A stretch of DNA of 37,195 bases from JAGORY01 sp964517585 (GCA_964517585.1 CAZFCB010000008.1:1-37195), one strand, 5' to 3'; numbered from the stretch's first letter, positions 13,786-22,073 are shown. Program-made: numbers and translations. Notes: generated by a model not told the origin, from the letters alone.

Positions 13786-14691
13786 ATGCATAACTACGAC
13801 TTCCTCAGGCCTGCCAAATACTTTTTCGTGATCTCCACGGTTGCGACGCTCGTGAGCATCGTCCTTCTCTTTGTGCCAGGGCCGCGTTATTCCATCGAAT
13901 TCACTGGGGGAACTCGCGTTGAAATTGCCGTTCCAGAAGGTAAGACCAATCAAGATGTGAGCTCTGCGCTGACGTCATTCAAAGAAATGGATCTCATTCC
14001 AAGTGTGAACCGAATGCAGAATGGCAATTTTCTTATTCGCATGAAAGGCATTGACGCAGAAACGCACAACGCCCTTCTTGAACACCTCAAAAGCACTCTC
14101 GGCGATGTCTCAGAAGTACAGTACACCACCATAGGTCCGACAGTCGGAGCGACGCTCAAGACACGCGCCGTCTACGCACTGATTGCTGCATGCTTCGGGA
14201 TTATTCTCTATCTCGCCTTTGCATTCCGCAAAATCCCACGACGCTACAGTCCATGGAAATTCGGCATCGTCGCTGTGGCGACGCTCATGCATGACGTCAT
14301 GGTAACAGTCGGTACTTTCGTTGTTCTCAGTATGTTCACGAACTTCGAAGCAGATTCACTCTTTGTCACAGCTCTCCTCACAATTCTCGGTTATTCGGTC
14401 AATGACACCATCATTATTTTTGACCGCATACGAGATAATCTCTTTGCACAGGAGCGTAAAGAAGACTTCGCAACCATCGCAAACCGTTCAGTGAACCAGT
14501 CGTGGAAACGTTCAATCTACACAAGCACCTCGACACTCATCATGCTTTTCTCACTGTTCTTCCTCGGTAGCGAGTCCATCAAGTGGTTTGTCCTGACGCT
14601 CATCATTGGTATCGGACTCGGAACCTACTCGTCCATCTTCGTCGCAACTCCGCTCCTCGTTTACTGGAACAAGCGACAGCAACATCACTAA
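13786..14691 (+). CDS. secF: Protein translocase subunit SecF
   Basis: Part of the SecDF complex, which uses the proton gradient to help SecYEG export proteins. The 301-aa protein has the first transmembrane helix at about residues 12-32, then the IEFTGGTRVEI motif and a periplasmic-side P4 domain to about 115. GPTVGATLKTRAV opens the five-helix core, and MHDVMVTVG and LTILGYSVNDTIIIFDRIRDN are the conserved TM4-TM5 motifs of SecF. Start ATG 13786. SecD usually precedes secF or is fused to it; here the upstream gene is unrelated, so secD must lie elsewhere or be missing. Confidence 0.95.
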   Translation: MHNYDFLRPAKYFFVISTVATLVSIVLLFVPGPRYSIEFTGGTRVEIAVPEGKTNQDVSSALTSFKEMDLIPSVNRMQNGNFLIRMKGIDAETHNALLEHLKSTLGDVSEVQYTTIGPTVGATLKTRAVYALIAACFGIILYLAFAFRKIPRRYSPWKFGIVAVATLMHDVMVTVGTFVVLSMFTNFEADSLFVTALLTILGYSVNDTIIIFDRIRDNLFAQERKEDFATIANRSVNQSWKRSIYTSTSTLIMLFSLFFLGSESIKWFVLTLIIGIGLGTYSSIFVATPLLVYWNKRQQHH

Positions 14692-14743
14692 GAGTGATCT
14701 CTGCGACTGTTGCATCATTGCCCAGACTTCCCTTCGTGCACCT

Positions 14744-16051
14744 ATGGACACTACAATTGAGAAACTCCCTCAGTCTCGTATCCGCACCGTGACGATTGTC
14801 ACGGAAGAGGAACGCTTGCAAGGAGAAAAACTTGCACTCGCTCTCCTTGCCGAGCATGTCGAAATCAAAGGATTCCGCATCGGGAAAGCACCTGCTGATA
14901 TGATAAAAAGTCGTGTTGGTGATGAGAAACTGATGGAAGAAACAGTGCGCGCTCTTCTCCCAAAAGTAATGAAGGAGGCGCTAGAAAAGAGCAGTGCTAA
15001 GCCAATTTTGCGTCCGGCAGCACACGTTGTCACCACGAAACCTCTCACCATTGCCTTTACATTTGTTGAGCGTCCACCCGTCACACTCAAGAAGCCTGAC
15101 TCCATCACAGTCGAGAAGAAAAAAATCACGGAAACAACTGAGGAAGAGGCAGAAGCCTTCATCAAGAAAATTCTGATGCAAGACAGGACTGATACACCAG
15201 TAGATCGAGCAGCGGAGGATGGTGATCTTGTCAGTATTGCAATGACATCAACGAAGAAAGGCGTTCCCGTCGAAGAGCTCACCGTGGGTCATTACAACTT
15301 TGTTCTTGGTGCAGAAGATCTTCTGCCACAGCTGGCACCTCACATTCTTGGCATGAAGAAAGACGAGAAGAAGAGCGTAGACGTTTCGTTCCCGAAAGAC
15401 CACGACATCCCTGCTATTCGCGGCGAGAAAATAGCAATGGAAATAACGGCAAAAGGCGTGAGCAAAATAACACTACCAACATTGACGCCGGAATATCTGA
15501 AGTCTCGCATGGGTAGCGACACAACACCTGAAAAATTCCGCACCGATGTGAAGAAAATGCTACTCGATCGCAAAAAAACAGAAGAGATGAAGCGACGTGA
15601 AGAAGATCTGTATGAGAAAGTACGTGAAGCAACCAAGGTGGACGTTGCTCAGGAAATTTTGGATGCTGAGGTCCAGGATATGGTACGTGATTTGCACCAG
15701 CGCCTTGAGGATCAAAAAATGTCGATGGATGACTGGCTCAAAGCCACGAACAAGGATCCTACATCCGTCGTCGATGAGATGAAACAGATCGCCAGTAGTC
15801 GCATCGTTCTCCGGTTTGGCATGCAGGAACTGGCAGGAAAACTGAATATCGAGCCAGATCCGAAGGCCTTGGAAGATAACCTAAACGCTGCTCGCAAAAG
15901 TGACGGGCGAGATGGTGAAGGCATCCCCGAAACAGAGCTCCAACCAGGTGGTACGGTGTATGAGCAGATCCGGTTTGATCTACGCATGCAGGCACTTGTT
16001 GGGAATATGATCAACGACGAAGAAGCTGCACCGATGAAGAAGGCGGCGTAA
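14744..16051 (+). CDS. tig: Trigger factor
   Basis: A ribosome-bound chaperone and peptidyl-prolyl isomerase for nascent chains. The 435-aa protein has the N-terminal ribosome-binding domain with KGFRIGKAPADMIKSRVGDE (the GFRxGxxP signature, about residues 42-60). Next comes a PPIase (FKBP-like) domain (about 150-250: EDGDLVSIAMTSTKKG, VLGAEDLLPQLAPHILGMKK) and a long helical C-terminal domain. ATG 14744 begins just before the conserved N-terminus; the open frame extends far upstream over secF and is not used. The leader before ATG is pyrimidine-rich (CTTCCCTTCG) with no Shine-Dalgarno sequence. It follows secF by 52 bp. Confidence 0.93.
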   Translation: MDTTIEKLPQSRIRTVTIVTEEERLQGEKLALALLAEHVEIKGFRIGKAPADMIKSRVGDEKLMEETVRALLPKVMKEALEKSSAKPILRPAAHVVTTKPLTIAFTFVERPPVTLKKPDSITVEKKKITETTEEEAEAFIKKILMQDRTDTPVDRAAEDGDLVSIAMTSTKKGVPVEELTVGHYNFVLGAEDLLPQLAPHILGMKKDEKKSVDVSFPKDHDIPAIRGEKIAMEITAKGVSKITLPTLTPEYLKSRMGSDTTPEKFRTDVKKMLLDRKKTEEMKRREEDLYEKVREATKVDVAQEILDAEVQDMVRDLHQRLEDQKMSMDDWLKATNKDPTSVVDEMKQIASSRIVLRFGMQELAGKLNIEPDPKALEDNLNAARKSDGRDGEGIPETELQPGGTVYEQIRFDLRMQALVGNMINDEEAAPMKKAA

Positions 16052-16079
16052 GTGCTAGCAGCCTCACTACATGGCTTGG

Positions 16080-16697
16080 TTACTTTGTATTGTAAAAGAG
16101 TGGTAGCGCATCTCCCACGTCTGGAGGCCACGTGACACCATTCATGAACTGCTTGCCATACAACATGAGAGACATTGCATGTTGCCATGTAGAAAACTCG
16201 CTATCAGCCTCATGGAGATCCTGAATAACATTTGCTCCAAGATCAGTACCTCCCTGCAGAGTTTCTGGGTGTCTTTCAGCCAACAGTGAATGTGTACGAT
16301 ACAGAAGGTCATAATGAAAAGACGCGTCATGATCTCGCATGTACTTAAGTGTCTCGAAGCGTTTCGGTATTATTGCTCTGTACACATCGAGTCGTTCGCA
16401 AGCCAAATCGCATTCTGTAGAAGGCGTAGTGGAAGGAGCAAGCCGTCTCCGAGTGTCGGAAACTTGTGCAAACGCTTCCAGCTCACTTGCATCAGGAGGG
16501 GCGGAAACTGAAGCAAACTGATCACGCCATCCGCTGATTTGACCTTCGATATCCGGATATAATCTTTTAAATGTCATACGCACAGTTGCTAGTGCCTGTT
16601 CGATTCTCTCTAAACATGCGTGAGCCTCAAGATTAATGTGCGAACAAGCCCCTTGGACTGATTCCAATGTATACCCGAGTGGTTGGAGTGGTGCCAT
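16080..16697 (-). CDS. Hypothetical protein, helical
   Basis: 205 aa with no recognised family, no signal peptide and no transmembrane segment. Mostly predicted helix (HACLERIEQALATVRMTFKR; CDLACERLDVYRAIIPKRFE) with a Trp-containing C-terminal part. Starts at ATG 16697; TTGCAT-16-TATCGT just upstream may be its promoter, leaving a short leader. It lies between the convergent trigger factor gene and the relA-type gene on the same strand, about 100 bp from the latter. Confidence 0.6.
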   Translation of the reverse strand: MAPLQPLGYTLESVQGACSHINLEAHACLERIEQALATVRMTFKRLYPDIEGQISGWRDQFASVSAPPDASELEAFAQVSDTRRRLAPSTTPSTECDLACERLDVYRAIIPKRFETLKYMRDHDASFHYDLLYRTHSLLAERHPETLQGGTDLGANVIQDLHEADSEFSTWQHAMSLMLYGKQFMNGVTWPPDVGDALPLFYNTK

Positions 16698-16800
16698 AAA
16701 GGTCGCACGATATCATGAAAATGGATGGATGCAAGAATCTCACCACAGAGCAATCTTGGGAGCAGGCGGTAGCATCACTGCTACTGAGGTCCTCACGCTC

Positions 16801-18714
16801 CTACACCTTCCAATACATCTTCATCTTCCTCTCCGGATTTGATGTCTTCACCATATGGCAGTCGTGACGATGCACGTTGACCACGCCATTGCGGGTGACG
16901 ATGCCGACAATCTTCTCCGGTCTTGGTTCACTCGTATCTGGGCCACAGCACTTCGCAAATCGGTAAGGCATGGTAAGAGTCTGACCTTCGATCCCAACGC
17001 GATCTTTTTTGGCAACCGATTGCTTCTTTGCTCGCGTCTTTAACTGTGCTGGACGCGGCGGAATGTGACGCAAGATCGAGGACGTGCGGACGGAACCCAT
17101 ACCAACTTTTACTAGCTGATCTTCACGCTCTTTCTGCGTCAACGTCTGACCTTCAAACGTCGCAATAGCGTTCAGATCGTTATCAAGTGATGGTTGCCCA
17201 CGGGATTTCAGTTCAGCATTCACGGCATCTCTGCCTTTTGCAAGAAACTGCGAACGATTGTGCGAGAAAAAATATGCCTTCAGTTTTGATCGACCGGACG
17301 GAGTGACAAGTTCCTCGAGCCACTGCAATGTTGGCTGCGGATGTTTATTCGTGAGAATTTCTACAACATCACCATTTTCAAGTTTGTATGAAATAGGAAC
17401 AATAGAACCGTTTACTCGAGCAGATTTGTACCGAAGACCGACATCCGTATGAAGGATGAAGGCAAAATCGAGGGGAGTGCCGCCATCTGGTAGCTCAATG
17501 ATGTCACCACGCGGAGTCAGAACGTAAATGTGATCTACAAGCTTCATCGTCTCTGCCGCTTTCTCAGGATCACCGACCGACTGTTGCTTCAGGAGCACAT
17601 CACTGAGCTCCATCTGTTTCACGGAGTTCATAACACGGTTCCCCTGGCCTCCATCTTTATAGAGCCAATGTGCAGCAATACCGTATTCAGCTTCGAGGTG
17701 CATGTCTTCCGTACGAATTTGAACTTCGATCACGATGTCTTTTGGCGCATCTGGTAAACCAATAAGGCAGGTATGAAGCGACTGATAACCGTTCGGCTTC
17801 GGAAAAGAAATGTAATCCTTAAATCGATGAGAAATAGGTGTAGCTAACTGATGAAGAAGACCAAGTGTTTGATAGCAATCTGGCAGCGTTTCTACAACAA
17901 CGCGAATAGCAAAGAGATCAGAAATTTTCTCCAGTGCAGTCACACTCTTCGAATGCATTTTCTGAAAGATGCTGTATGACTGTTTTTGGCGTGCCATGAC
18001 GCGAGCGTTAATCCCCTCTTTTTTGAGAAAAAGCTTCAGTTTTTCAGCGGATCTCTCAAGAAACTGGCCATGTTCAGATCGTAGGCGCTTCAGTTGAAGA
18101 TCAATATTCTGCGCATCCGTGGGATAGCATTCTGGGAATGCTGATCGCTCGAGCCGATATTTGAGCGCATAGATACCGAGTCGTGCAGCAACCGGAGCAA
18201 ACAGCTGTAAGGACTGACGACAAAGCCGCATCCGATACTCCGACTTTACATGCGCTAGCTGCTCCATGAGCACGCACGCGACCGAGAGCGCTGTCAGGAG
18301 AACGCGTACATCGTCGGCTACTGAAACGAGCATAATCTTCATGTCATCCACAGACTTGCGCCAGTCAGTGGTGTACAGATGTGACAGAAGGTGAATACGA
18401 CTCACAATATCCCTCACTGGACGTCCAAACTCTTTGCCGATCTCCGTGATGGAAGCATCTGGCACTTTCAGGGCATGCTGCAGAATAGCGGCAACAATCG
18501 CGTCTTCGTCTGGGCAAAACTCAGATAAAAACCTGGCTGTATGCGCTGCATGCTCAAAAAGCGTAATCTCTGGCAACAGCTCCAAGGTTTGATCACCATA
18601 ATGACGAGCTGCATATGCCAGAGCTTTCTCAAGACGACGATCGTCCACGCCAGGCACAAGATCACGAATGATTTCGATCGACTTCCTCCCAGTAGCGGTC
18701 GAGAGACTGTCCAT
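16801..18714 (-). CDS. relA: RelA/SpoT-type (p)ppGpp synthetase, HD-degenerate and without ACT domain
   Basis: Synthesises the alarmone (p)ppGpp from ATP and GTP/GDP. 637 aa in the usual order. The N-terminal HD-like domain keeps FEHAAHTARFL, but the HD motif itself reads LQHALK where hydrolases have LHD, so hydrolysis is probably lost. The synthetase domain is intact (FKDYISFPKPNGYQSLHT; IEVQIRTEDMHLEAEYGIAA). A TGS domain (IYVLTPRGDIIELPDGGTPL) follows, then a CC/zinc-finger-like segment (RFAKCCGPDTSEPRPEKIVG..HRHDCHMV), after which the protein stops. The C-terminal ACT/RRM domain of long RelA proteins is absent. ATG 18714 is chosen over 18735. It lies head-to-head with the L10 operon. Confidence 0.9.
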   Translation of the reverse strand: MDSLSTATGRKSIEIIRDLVPGVDDRRLEKALAYAARHYGDQTLELLPEITLFEHAAHTARFLSEFCPDEDAIVAAILQHALKVPDASITEIGKEFGRPVRDIVSRIHLLSHLYTTDWRKSVDDMKIMLVSVADDVRVLLTALSVACVLMEQLAHVKSEYRMRLCRQSLQLFAPVAARLGIYALKYRLERSAFPECYPTDAQNIDLQLKRLRSEHGQFLERSAEKLKLFLKKEGINARVMARQKQSYSIFQKMHSKSVTALEKISDLFAIRVVVETLPDCYQTLGLLHQLATPISHRFKDYISFPKPNGYQSLHTCLIGLPDAPKDIVIEVQIRTEDMHLEAEYGIAAHWLYKDGGQGNRVMNSVKQMELSDVLLKQQSVGDPEKAAETMKLVDHIYVLTPRGDIIELPDGGTPLDFAFILHTDVGLRYKSARVNGSIVPISYKLENGDVVEILTNKHPQPTLQWLEELVTPSGRSKLKAYFFSHNRSQFLAKGRDAVNAELKSRGQPSLDNDLNAIATFEGQTLTQKEREDQLVKVGMGSVRTSSILRHIPPRPAQLKTRAKKQSVAKKDRVGIEGQTLTMPYRFAKCCGPDTSEPRPEKIVGIVTRNGVVNVHRHDCHMVKTSNPERKMKMYWKV

Positions 18715-18784
18715 GGAGAAGACGTAGTGTATCACAAAACAAGGCTCAATTTTTCGAAAGTGTGCAGACTTGAATGAAGACCTG

Positions 18785-18813
18785 TTGACATTGGAGCCTA
18801 TCTCGATTATATT
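18785..18813 (+). promoter_or_regulatory. Strong promoter of the rplJ-rplL operon
   Basis: A perfect TTGACA (18785-18790), a 17-bp spacer and TATATT (18808-18813). Transcription should start near 18820, at the beginning of the L10 leader. Confidence 0.88.
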
Positions 18814-18819
18814 GCACCT

Positions 18820-18955
18820 GTCCGAAGACCGGAGGTTGTAGGCCCCAGGCCTACGTTAAATCCTCCCGAGGAATACAGCAGCGCTCATCCGGCCCCGGCT
18901 TGGTGAATCGTGCCGTGTTCCTCGCTGGTCTCCCGGGCACGAGACCAGTTTTTTT
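18820..18955 (+). ncRNA. Ribosomal protein L10 leader
   Basis: A 5' untranslated RNA of rplJ. It shows the conserved L10-binding pattern: a GTAGGCC..GGCCTAC hairpin (about 18837-18855) followed by GTTAAATCCTCCCGAGGA (about 18856-18873). CGAGGAATAC pairs with GTGTTCCTCG (about 18917-18926), which overlaps the 5' arm of the terminator at 18925-18955, so the two folds exclude each other. In known cases L10(L12)4 binds this RNA to repress its own operon. Here the terminator suggests transcription attenuation. Confidence 0.82.
18925..18955 (+). terminator. Attenuator terminator before rplJ
   Basis: An 8-bp stem CTGGTCTC/GAGACCAG (18925-18932 / 18941-18948) with an 8-nt loop and seven T. It ends 72 bp before the rplJ start. 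Confidence 0.9.
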
Positions 18956-19027
18956 ATGGTTTCGTGGGTCAGAGGACCCATATCTTGCCGAACTTTCCAC
19001 TTTTCACTTTCAACTTTCTACTCGCCC

Positions 19028-19684
19028 ATGGCTCTCACTCGTACCCAAAAGGAATCACAGGTCACTGCTCTAACGGAAAAGATGAAAAATGCCTCCTCGG
19101 TGATCTTCACCCACTACCTCGGCCTTACGGTGTCCGATATCACGAAGCTCCGCGCCCACCTCCGACAAGAGGAGGCTGAGATGCAGGTCGCTAAAAAGTC
19201 CCTCATTCAACTCGCGGCAAAGAATGCAAACGCTCCAGAGATCGCAGACAGCGTCATTCCTGGTGGTGTCGCGTGCATCTTCAGCTACAAGGAACCTACA
19301 GCTGGTGCCAGCGTCACTCACAAATTTGGGAAAGATCATCCACAGATTAAACTTGTCGGCGGTATTTTCTCAGGCAAGGTTCTTACATCTGCTGAAGCGT
19401 CAGAGATGGCAACCATTCCATCCAAGATCCAGCTCATCGGGATGTTTATGGCGATGTGCAACACTCCTCTTACGCAGTTTGCTTCAGCAATCGGCAGCCC
19501 GCTTACTGGCTTTGCACGTGCACTCTCGGAAATTGCCAAGAAGAAAGAGCTTTCTGCTCCGGCGCCAGCTGCTCCTGAAGTCTCTGCCGTCGCCACGCCT
19601 GCTGCTCTCCCAGAAGTTTCTCCTCCCGTTGTCGATACTCCCCCGCCAGCAGCTGAAGAGCCTTCTGCGCCTGCAGCAGCATAA
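19028..19684 (+). CDS. rplJ: Ribosomal protein L10
   Basis: Base of the ribosomal stalk; binds 23S rRNA with L11 and carries the L7/L12 dimers. 218 aa. Residues 1-165 fit bacterial L10 (TRTQKESQVTALTEKMKNAS; YLGLTVSDITKLRAHLRQEE; GGVACIFSYKEP; IPSKIQLIGMFMA). The C-terminal helix that binds L12 (TGFARALSEIAKKKE) is followed by an extra tail of about 45 residues rich in Ala and Pro, which ordinary L10 lacks. ATG 19028 follows a pyrimidine-rich leader with no Shine-Dalgarno sequence. Regulated by the L10 leader and attenuator. Confidence 0.97.
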   Translation: MALTRTQKESQVTALTEKMKNASSVIFTHYLGLTVSDITKLRAHLRQEEAEMQVAKKSLIQLAAKNANAPEIADSVIPGGVACIFSYKEPTAGASVTHKFGKDHPQIKLVGGIFSGKVLTSAEASEMATIPSKIQLIGMFMAMCNTPLTQFASAIGSPLTGFARALSEIAKKKELSAPAPAAPEVSAVATPAALPEVSPPVVDTPPPAAEEPSAPAAA

Positions 19685-19728
19685 CTCTCGCGATTCATTC
19701 TTTCATTTCCCCCTTTCCCATTTATCCC

Positions 19729-20118
19729 ATGTCAGATTCCGTCACACTCGCAAAAGAGGAGCAAGCAGTCATCGATGCCCTAGAGAAGCTGAACGTCATT
19801 CAGCTCAACAACGTTGTAAAGTTCATGGAGAAGCAGTACGGCATTTCTGCCGCTGCTCCTATGGCTGCTGCCGCACCTGCAGCTGCCGCTGCTCCAGCTG
19901 AAGAAAAGTCTGCGTACGACGTCGAACTCACTGATGCAGGCGCTCAGAAAATCGCAATCATCAAAGTAGTCCGCGAAATCACACAGCTCGGTCTTGGAGA
20001 GGCAAAGGATCTTGTCGACAAGACACCAGCGATGATCAAGAAAGGTGTCGCCAAAGCTGAAGCTGACGAAATGAAAAAGAAGCTTGAGGCTGCCGGAGGC
20101 AAAGTAAACCTCAAATAA
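19729..20118 (+). CDS. rplL: Ribosomal protein L7/L12
   Basis: The stalk protein that recruits translation GTPases. 129 aa: an N-terminal dimerisation domain (LEKLNVIQLNNVVKFMEKQY), an Ala/Pro hinge, and a C-terminal factor-binding domain (KIAIIKVVREITQLGLGEAK, DLVDKTPAMIKKGVAKAEAD) with the conserved GL.EAK..V pattern. Second gene of the rplJ operon, 44 bp after it. The bases before ATG are TTTCCCATTTATCCC, with no Shine-Dalgarno sequence. Confidence 0.98.
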   Translation: MSDSVTLAKEEQAVIDALEKLNVIQLNNVVKFMEKQYGISAAAPMAAAAPAAAAAPAEEKSAYDVELTDAGAQKIAIIKVVREITQLGLGEAKDLVDKTPAMIKKGVAKAEADEMKKKLEAAGGKVNLK

Positions 20119-20139
20119 TTCCCATTCGAGAATAGAAAG

Positions 20140-20162
20140 AGCCCAGGGAACTGGGCTTTTTT
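20140..20162 (+). terminator. Terminator of the rplJ-rplL operon
   Basis: A 7-bp stem AGCCCAG/CTGGGCT with a GGAA tetraloop and a run of six T. Confidence 0.93.
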
Positions 20163-20256
20163 ATGTTCTGAGAAGTGGAAAGTACGCGCGCCTTCGCCTA
20201 AGGTATGTACGGTTTCCGTACCTACTTTCAGCTTTCAACTTTTACTTTCAACTTTA

Positions 20257-20673
20257 ATGCACGCCTTTCTCAGCACGTACATTTTCATCATTCCGCTCAT
20301 CGTCGGACTCTTGTGTGAGGCTGTGAAGGTATGTACAGAAGGCATAGAACGAGGTGCTTGGCACGAAGGACTCTTTCGTTCGGGCGGCATGCCAAGTAGC
20401 CATAGTGCCTTCGTCACTTCCCTCCTCATGGTTGTCGCCAAAAAATCCGGATTGGACTCCGCTGATTTCGCTATCGCGTTCGTCTTTGCTTGTATCGTGT
20501 ATTACGATGCACTCAATTCCAGACGAGCCATCGGTGAACAAGCAAAAATTCTCAATAGACTCCAGCAATGGAGTCATCTATCGGAACGTCTCGGTCATTC
20601 TTTTCTTGAAGTCATTGGAGGAATCATCTTCGGTTCCAGCATGACGCTCATTGGTATTCAGCTCATGAGCTAG
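20257..20673 (+). CDS. DUF212 / divergent PAP2-family membrane protein (YuiD-like)
   Basis: 138 aa, with hydrophobic helices at about residues 5-20, 75-90 and 118-135. The motif RSGGMPSSHSAFVTSL (about 41-57) and later YDALNSRRAIGEQA and LGHSFLEVIGG are the hallmarks of DUF212, a divergent acid-phosphatase/PAP2-related family. PAP2 enzymes dephosphorylate lipid phosphates; whether DUF212 proteins are active is not established. In most relatives the middle motif reads YDAxGVRRAAG; here N-S replaces G-V. Preceded by a leader with a GTACGG/CCGTAC hairpin and a pyrimidine-rich tract before ATG. Confidence 0.9.
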   Translation: MHAFLSTYIFIIPLIVGLLCEAVKVCTEGIERGAWHEGLFRSGGMPSSHSAFVTSLLMVVAKKSGLDSADFAIAFVFACIVYYDALNSRRAIGEQAKILNRLQQWSHLSERLGHSFLEVIGGIIFGSSMTLIGIQLMS

Positions 20674-20709
20674 CGAAAAAAGCGGAAAAAAGGTATAATG
20701 GTGGGATTC

Positions 20710-21519
20710 ATGTCCACCACAACTTTTATGGAGACACTGAAACAGTCATCCCCTCGCATCTCACGACACAAGATCCGACTCGTTGGTGTAGCCGGCGTTG
20801 TTGCTGGTCTTTGCATCATCATCTTTGGAGGAACATCGACATTGCAAACTCTGGATGCACTGTCTGGATCTTTGACACATGCAGAAAAGTTGCAATTCCG
20901 TGCTCTCAAAGAAGCCGAGAAAGCAACCAATAAAGTAGATGCACGCCTTCAGCAAGTAGAGGAAAGGGCGCAAAGGGAATTTGAGAGCGCGCAAACAAAA
21001 ATGCAGAAAGAGCTTGAGAAAGCAGAGAAAATAGCTATGGAAGAGAAAGAAAAAATCCAAGAGACGCTTAAGAAAAAAATAAAAGACACAGCAGATCTCA
21101 CAATTGTGAAAGAAGGACCAGAACGCATCTCCTCTCAAGACGATCTTGTGTACCGAGTGACGCTGACAAATGCGGGGCCAATGAATGTGAATCAGATACG
21201 CTTCAGTGAACCACGTCACGACCAATTGACACTCGAGGCTGCAGCAGTGATCGACAGCGACGACGACGTTTCGTGCTCGAATATCGAGGATCGATGGGTA
21301 TGCGTGCTCGAGATGACGTCACCGCTTTCAGCGAAGCAGAGCAAAGTCATTGAACTTCGTTATCGGACGCATGCAGTAGATCAAGATCCTCCTTGTGATA
21401 CAACGTTTGTGACAGGCCCCACGATGATCCATAGTGGTGATACAACGCCCATTGATCTGTATAAAGACAATAATGAATCTACAAGCATTTCAACATACAT
21501 GATGTGCAGTGGCTCATAG
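20710..21519 (+). CDS. Membrane-anchored coiled-coil protein with a DUF11-like domain
   Basis: 269 aa. The layout is a short N-terminus, one transmembrane helix (LVGVAGVVAGLCIIIFGG, about 24-41), a long charged coiled coil (about 55-125, LKEAEKATNKVDARLQQVEE and on) and a beta-domain (about 126-255). The domain begins ADLTIVKEGPERISSQDDLV and shows the VTLTNAGPMNV pattern of DUF11-type surface repeats; four Cys lie in or after it. Probably a cell-envelope protein facing outside. TATAAT at 20694-20699 overlaps an in-frame ATG (20698), so ATG 20710 with about 4 nt of leader is the likely start. Confidence 0.75.
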   Translation: MSTTTFMETLKQSSPRISRHKIRLVGVAGVVAGLCIIIFGGTSTLQTLDALSGSLTHAEKLQFRALKEAEKATNKVDARLQQVEERAQREFESAQTKMQKELEKAEKIAMEEKEKIQETLKKKIKDTADLTIVKEGPERISSQDDLVYRVTLTNAGPMNVNQIRFSEPRHDQLTLEAAAVIDSDDDVSCSNIEDRWVCVLEMTSPLSAKQSKVIELRYRTHAVDQDPPCDTTFVTGPTMIHSGDTTPIDLYKDNNESTSISTYMMCSGS

Positions 21520-21566
21520 TGGATAGGACGAGCGCTCTATGGATGGCTTGCTTGTGTGGAAAATCA

Positions 21567-21596
21567 TTGACTAACACTATTAATTCGGGATATAGT
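21567..21596 (+). promoter_or_regulatory. Promoter of the Zn-ribbon gene
   Basis: TTGACT (21567-21572), an 18-bp spacer and TATAGT (21591-21596). It predicts a start near 21603 and a leader of about 90 nt that contains a terminator hairpin. Confidence 0.7.
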
Positions 21597-21656
21597 GACA
21601 ACGCAAACGCCTTCGTCTACCGTCGATCGGACAAAACCGAGTACGTACGAGAAAAC

Positions 21657-21687
21657 AAGGAAGGTTGCAGTTTACTTCCTTTTTTTT
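21657..21687 (+). terminator. Terminator hairpin inside the leader of the Zn-ribbon gene
   Basis: A 7-bp stem AAGGAAG/CTTCCTT (21657-21663 / 21675-21681) running into a T tract that ends 6 nt before ATG 21694. It lies downstream of the gene's own promoter, so it can act only as an attenuator of this gene. Confidence 0.7.
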
Positions 21688-21693
21688 ATTCGT

Positions 21694-21978
21694 ATGGCTG
21701 ATCAACAGCTAACGTGCCGCGACTGCGGCGCACCGTTCGCCTTCTCCGAGGGAGAGCAAGCATTCTACGCAGAGCGTGGACTCGCTGCTCCTCAGCGTTG
21801 CAAGGATTGTCGCAACAAGCGCAAGGACGAGCGCATGCAGACTCGCCAGATGTTTCCTGCCACTTGTGCAAAGTGTGGAAACGCCTGTGAGGTTCCGTTC
21901 AAGCCGCGCCCCGAGTCCGAGGGCGGCCGTCCGGTCCTCTGTCTCGCCTGCTTCAAAGCAGACAAGGCAGGAGCGTAG
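21694..21978 (+). CDS. Small Zn-ribbon protein
   Basis: 94 aa with four Cys pairs. The N-terminal LTCRDCGAPFAFSEGEQAFY and RCKDCRNKRK form the zf-trcl type ribbon. A second CxxC pair set (CAKCGNACEVPFKPRP..RPVLCLACF) matches the CxxCG..EVPFxP..RPVxCxxCF module, which to my knowledge is common in Patescibacteria genomes. Probably binds two Zn ions and may bind RNA or ribosomes (inference). ATG 21694; the longer frame begins with a GTG inside the -10 box and is rejected. The promoter and attenuator upstream suggest regulated expression; a terminator follows. Confidence 0.87.
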   Translation: MADQQLTCRDCGAPFAFSEGEQAFYAERGLAAPQRCKDCRNKRKDERMQTRQMFPATCAKCGNACEVPFKPRPESEGGRPVLCLACFKADKAGA

Positions 21979-21997
21979 GCACGCCAAGGTAAGATGA

Positions 21998-22021
21998 AGG
22001 CCTCGAAAAGAGGCCTTTTTC
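21998..22021 (+). terminator. Terminator after the Zn-ribbon gene
   Basis: A 7-bp stem AGGCCTC/GAGGCCT with a GAAAA-type loop and five T. Confidence 0.92.
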
Positions 22022-22073
22022 GTGCAAGAAAAAAGGCAGCGGAGTATCCTCCTCAACGTTTCCCCATCCTTCC

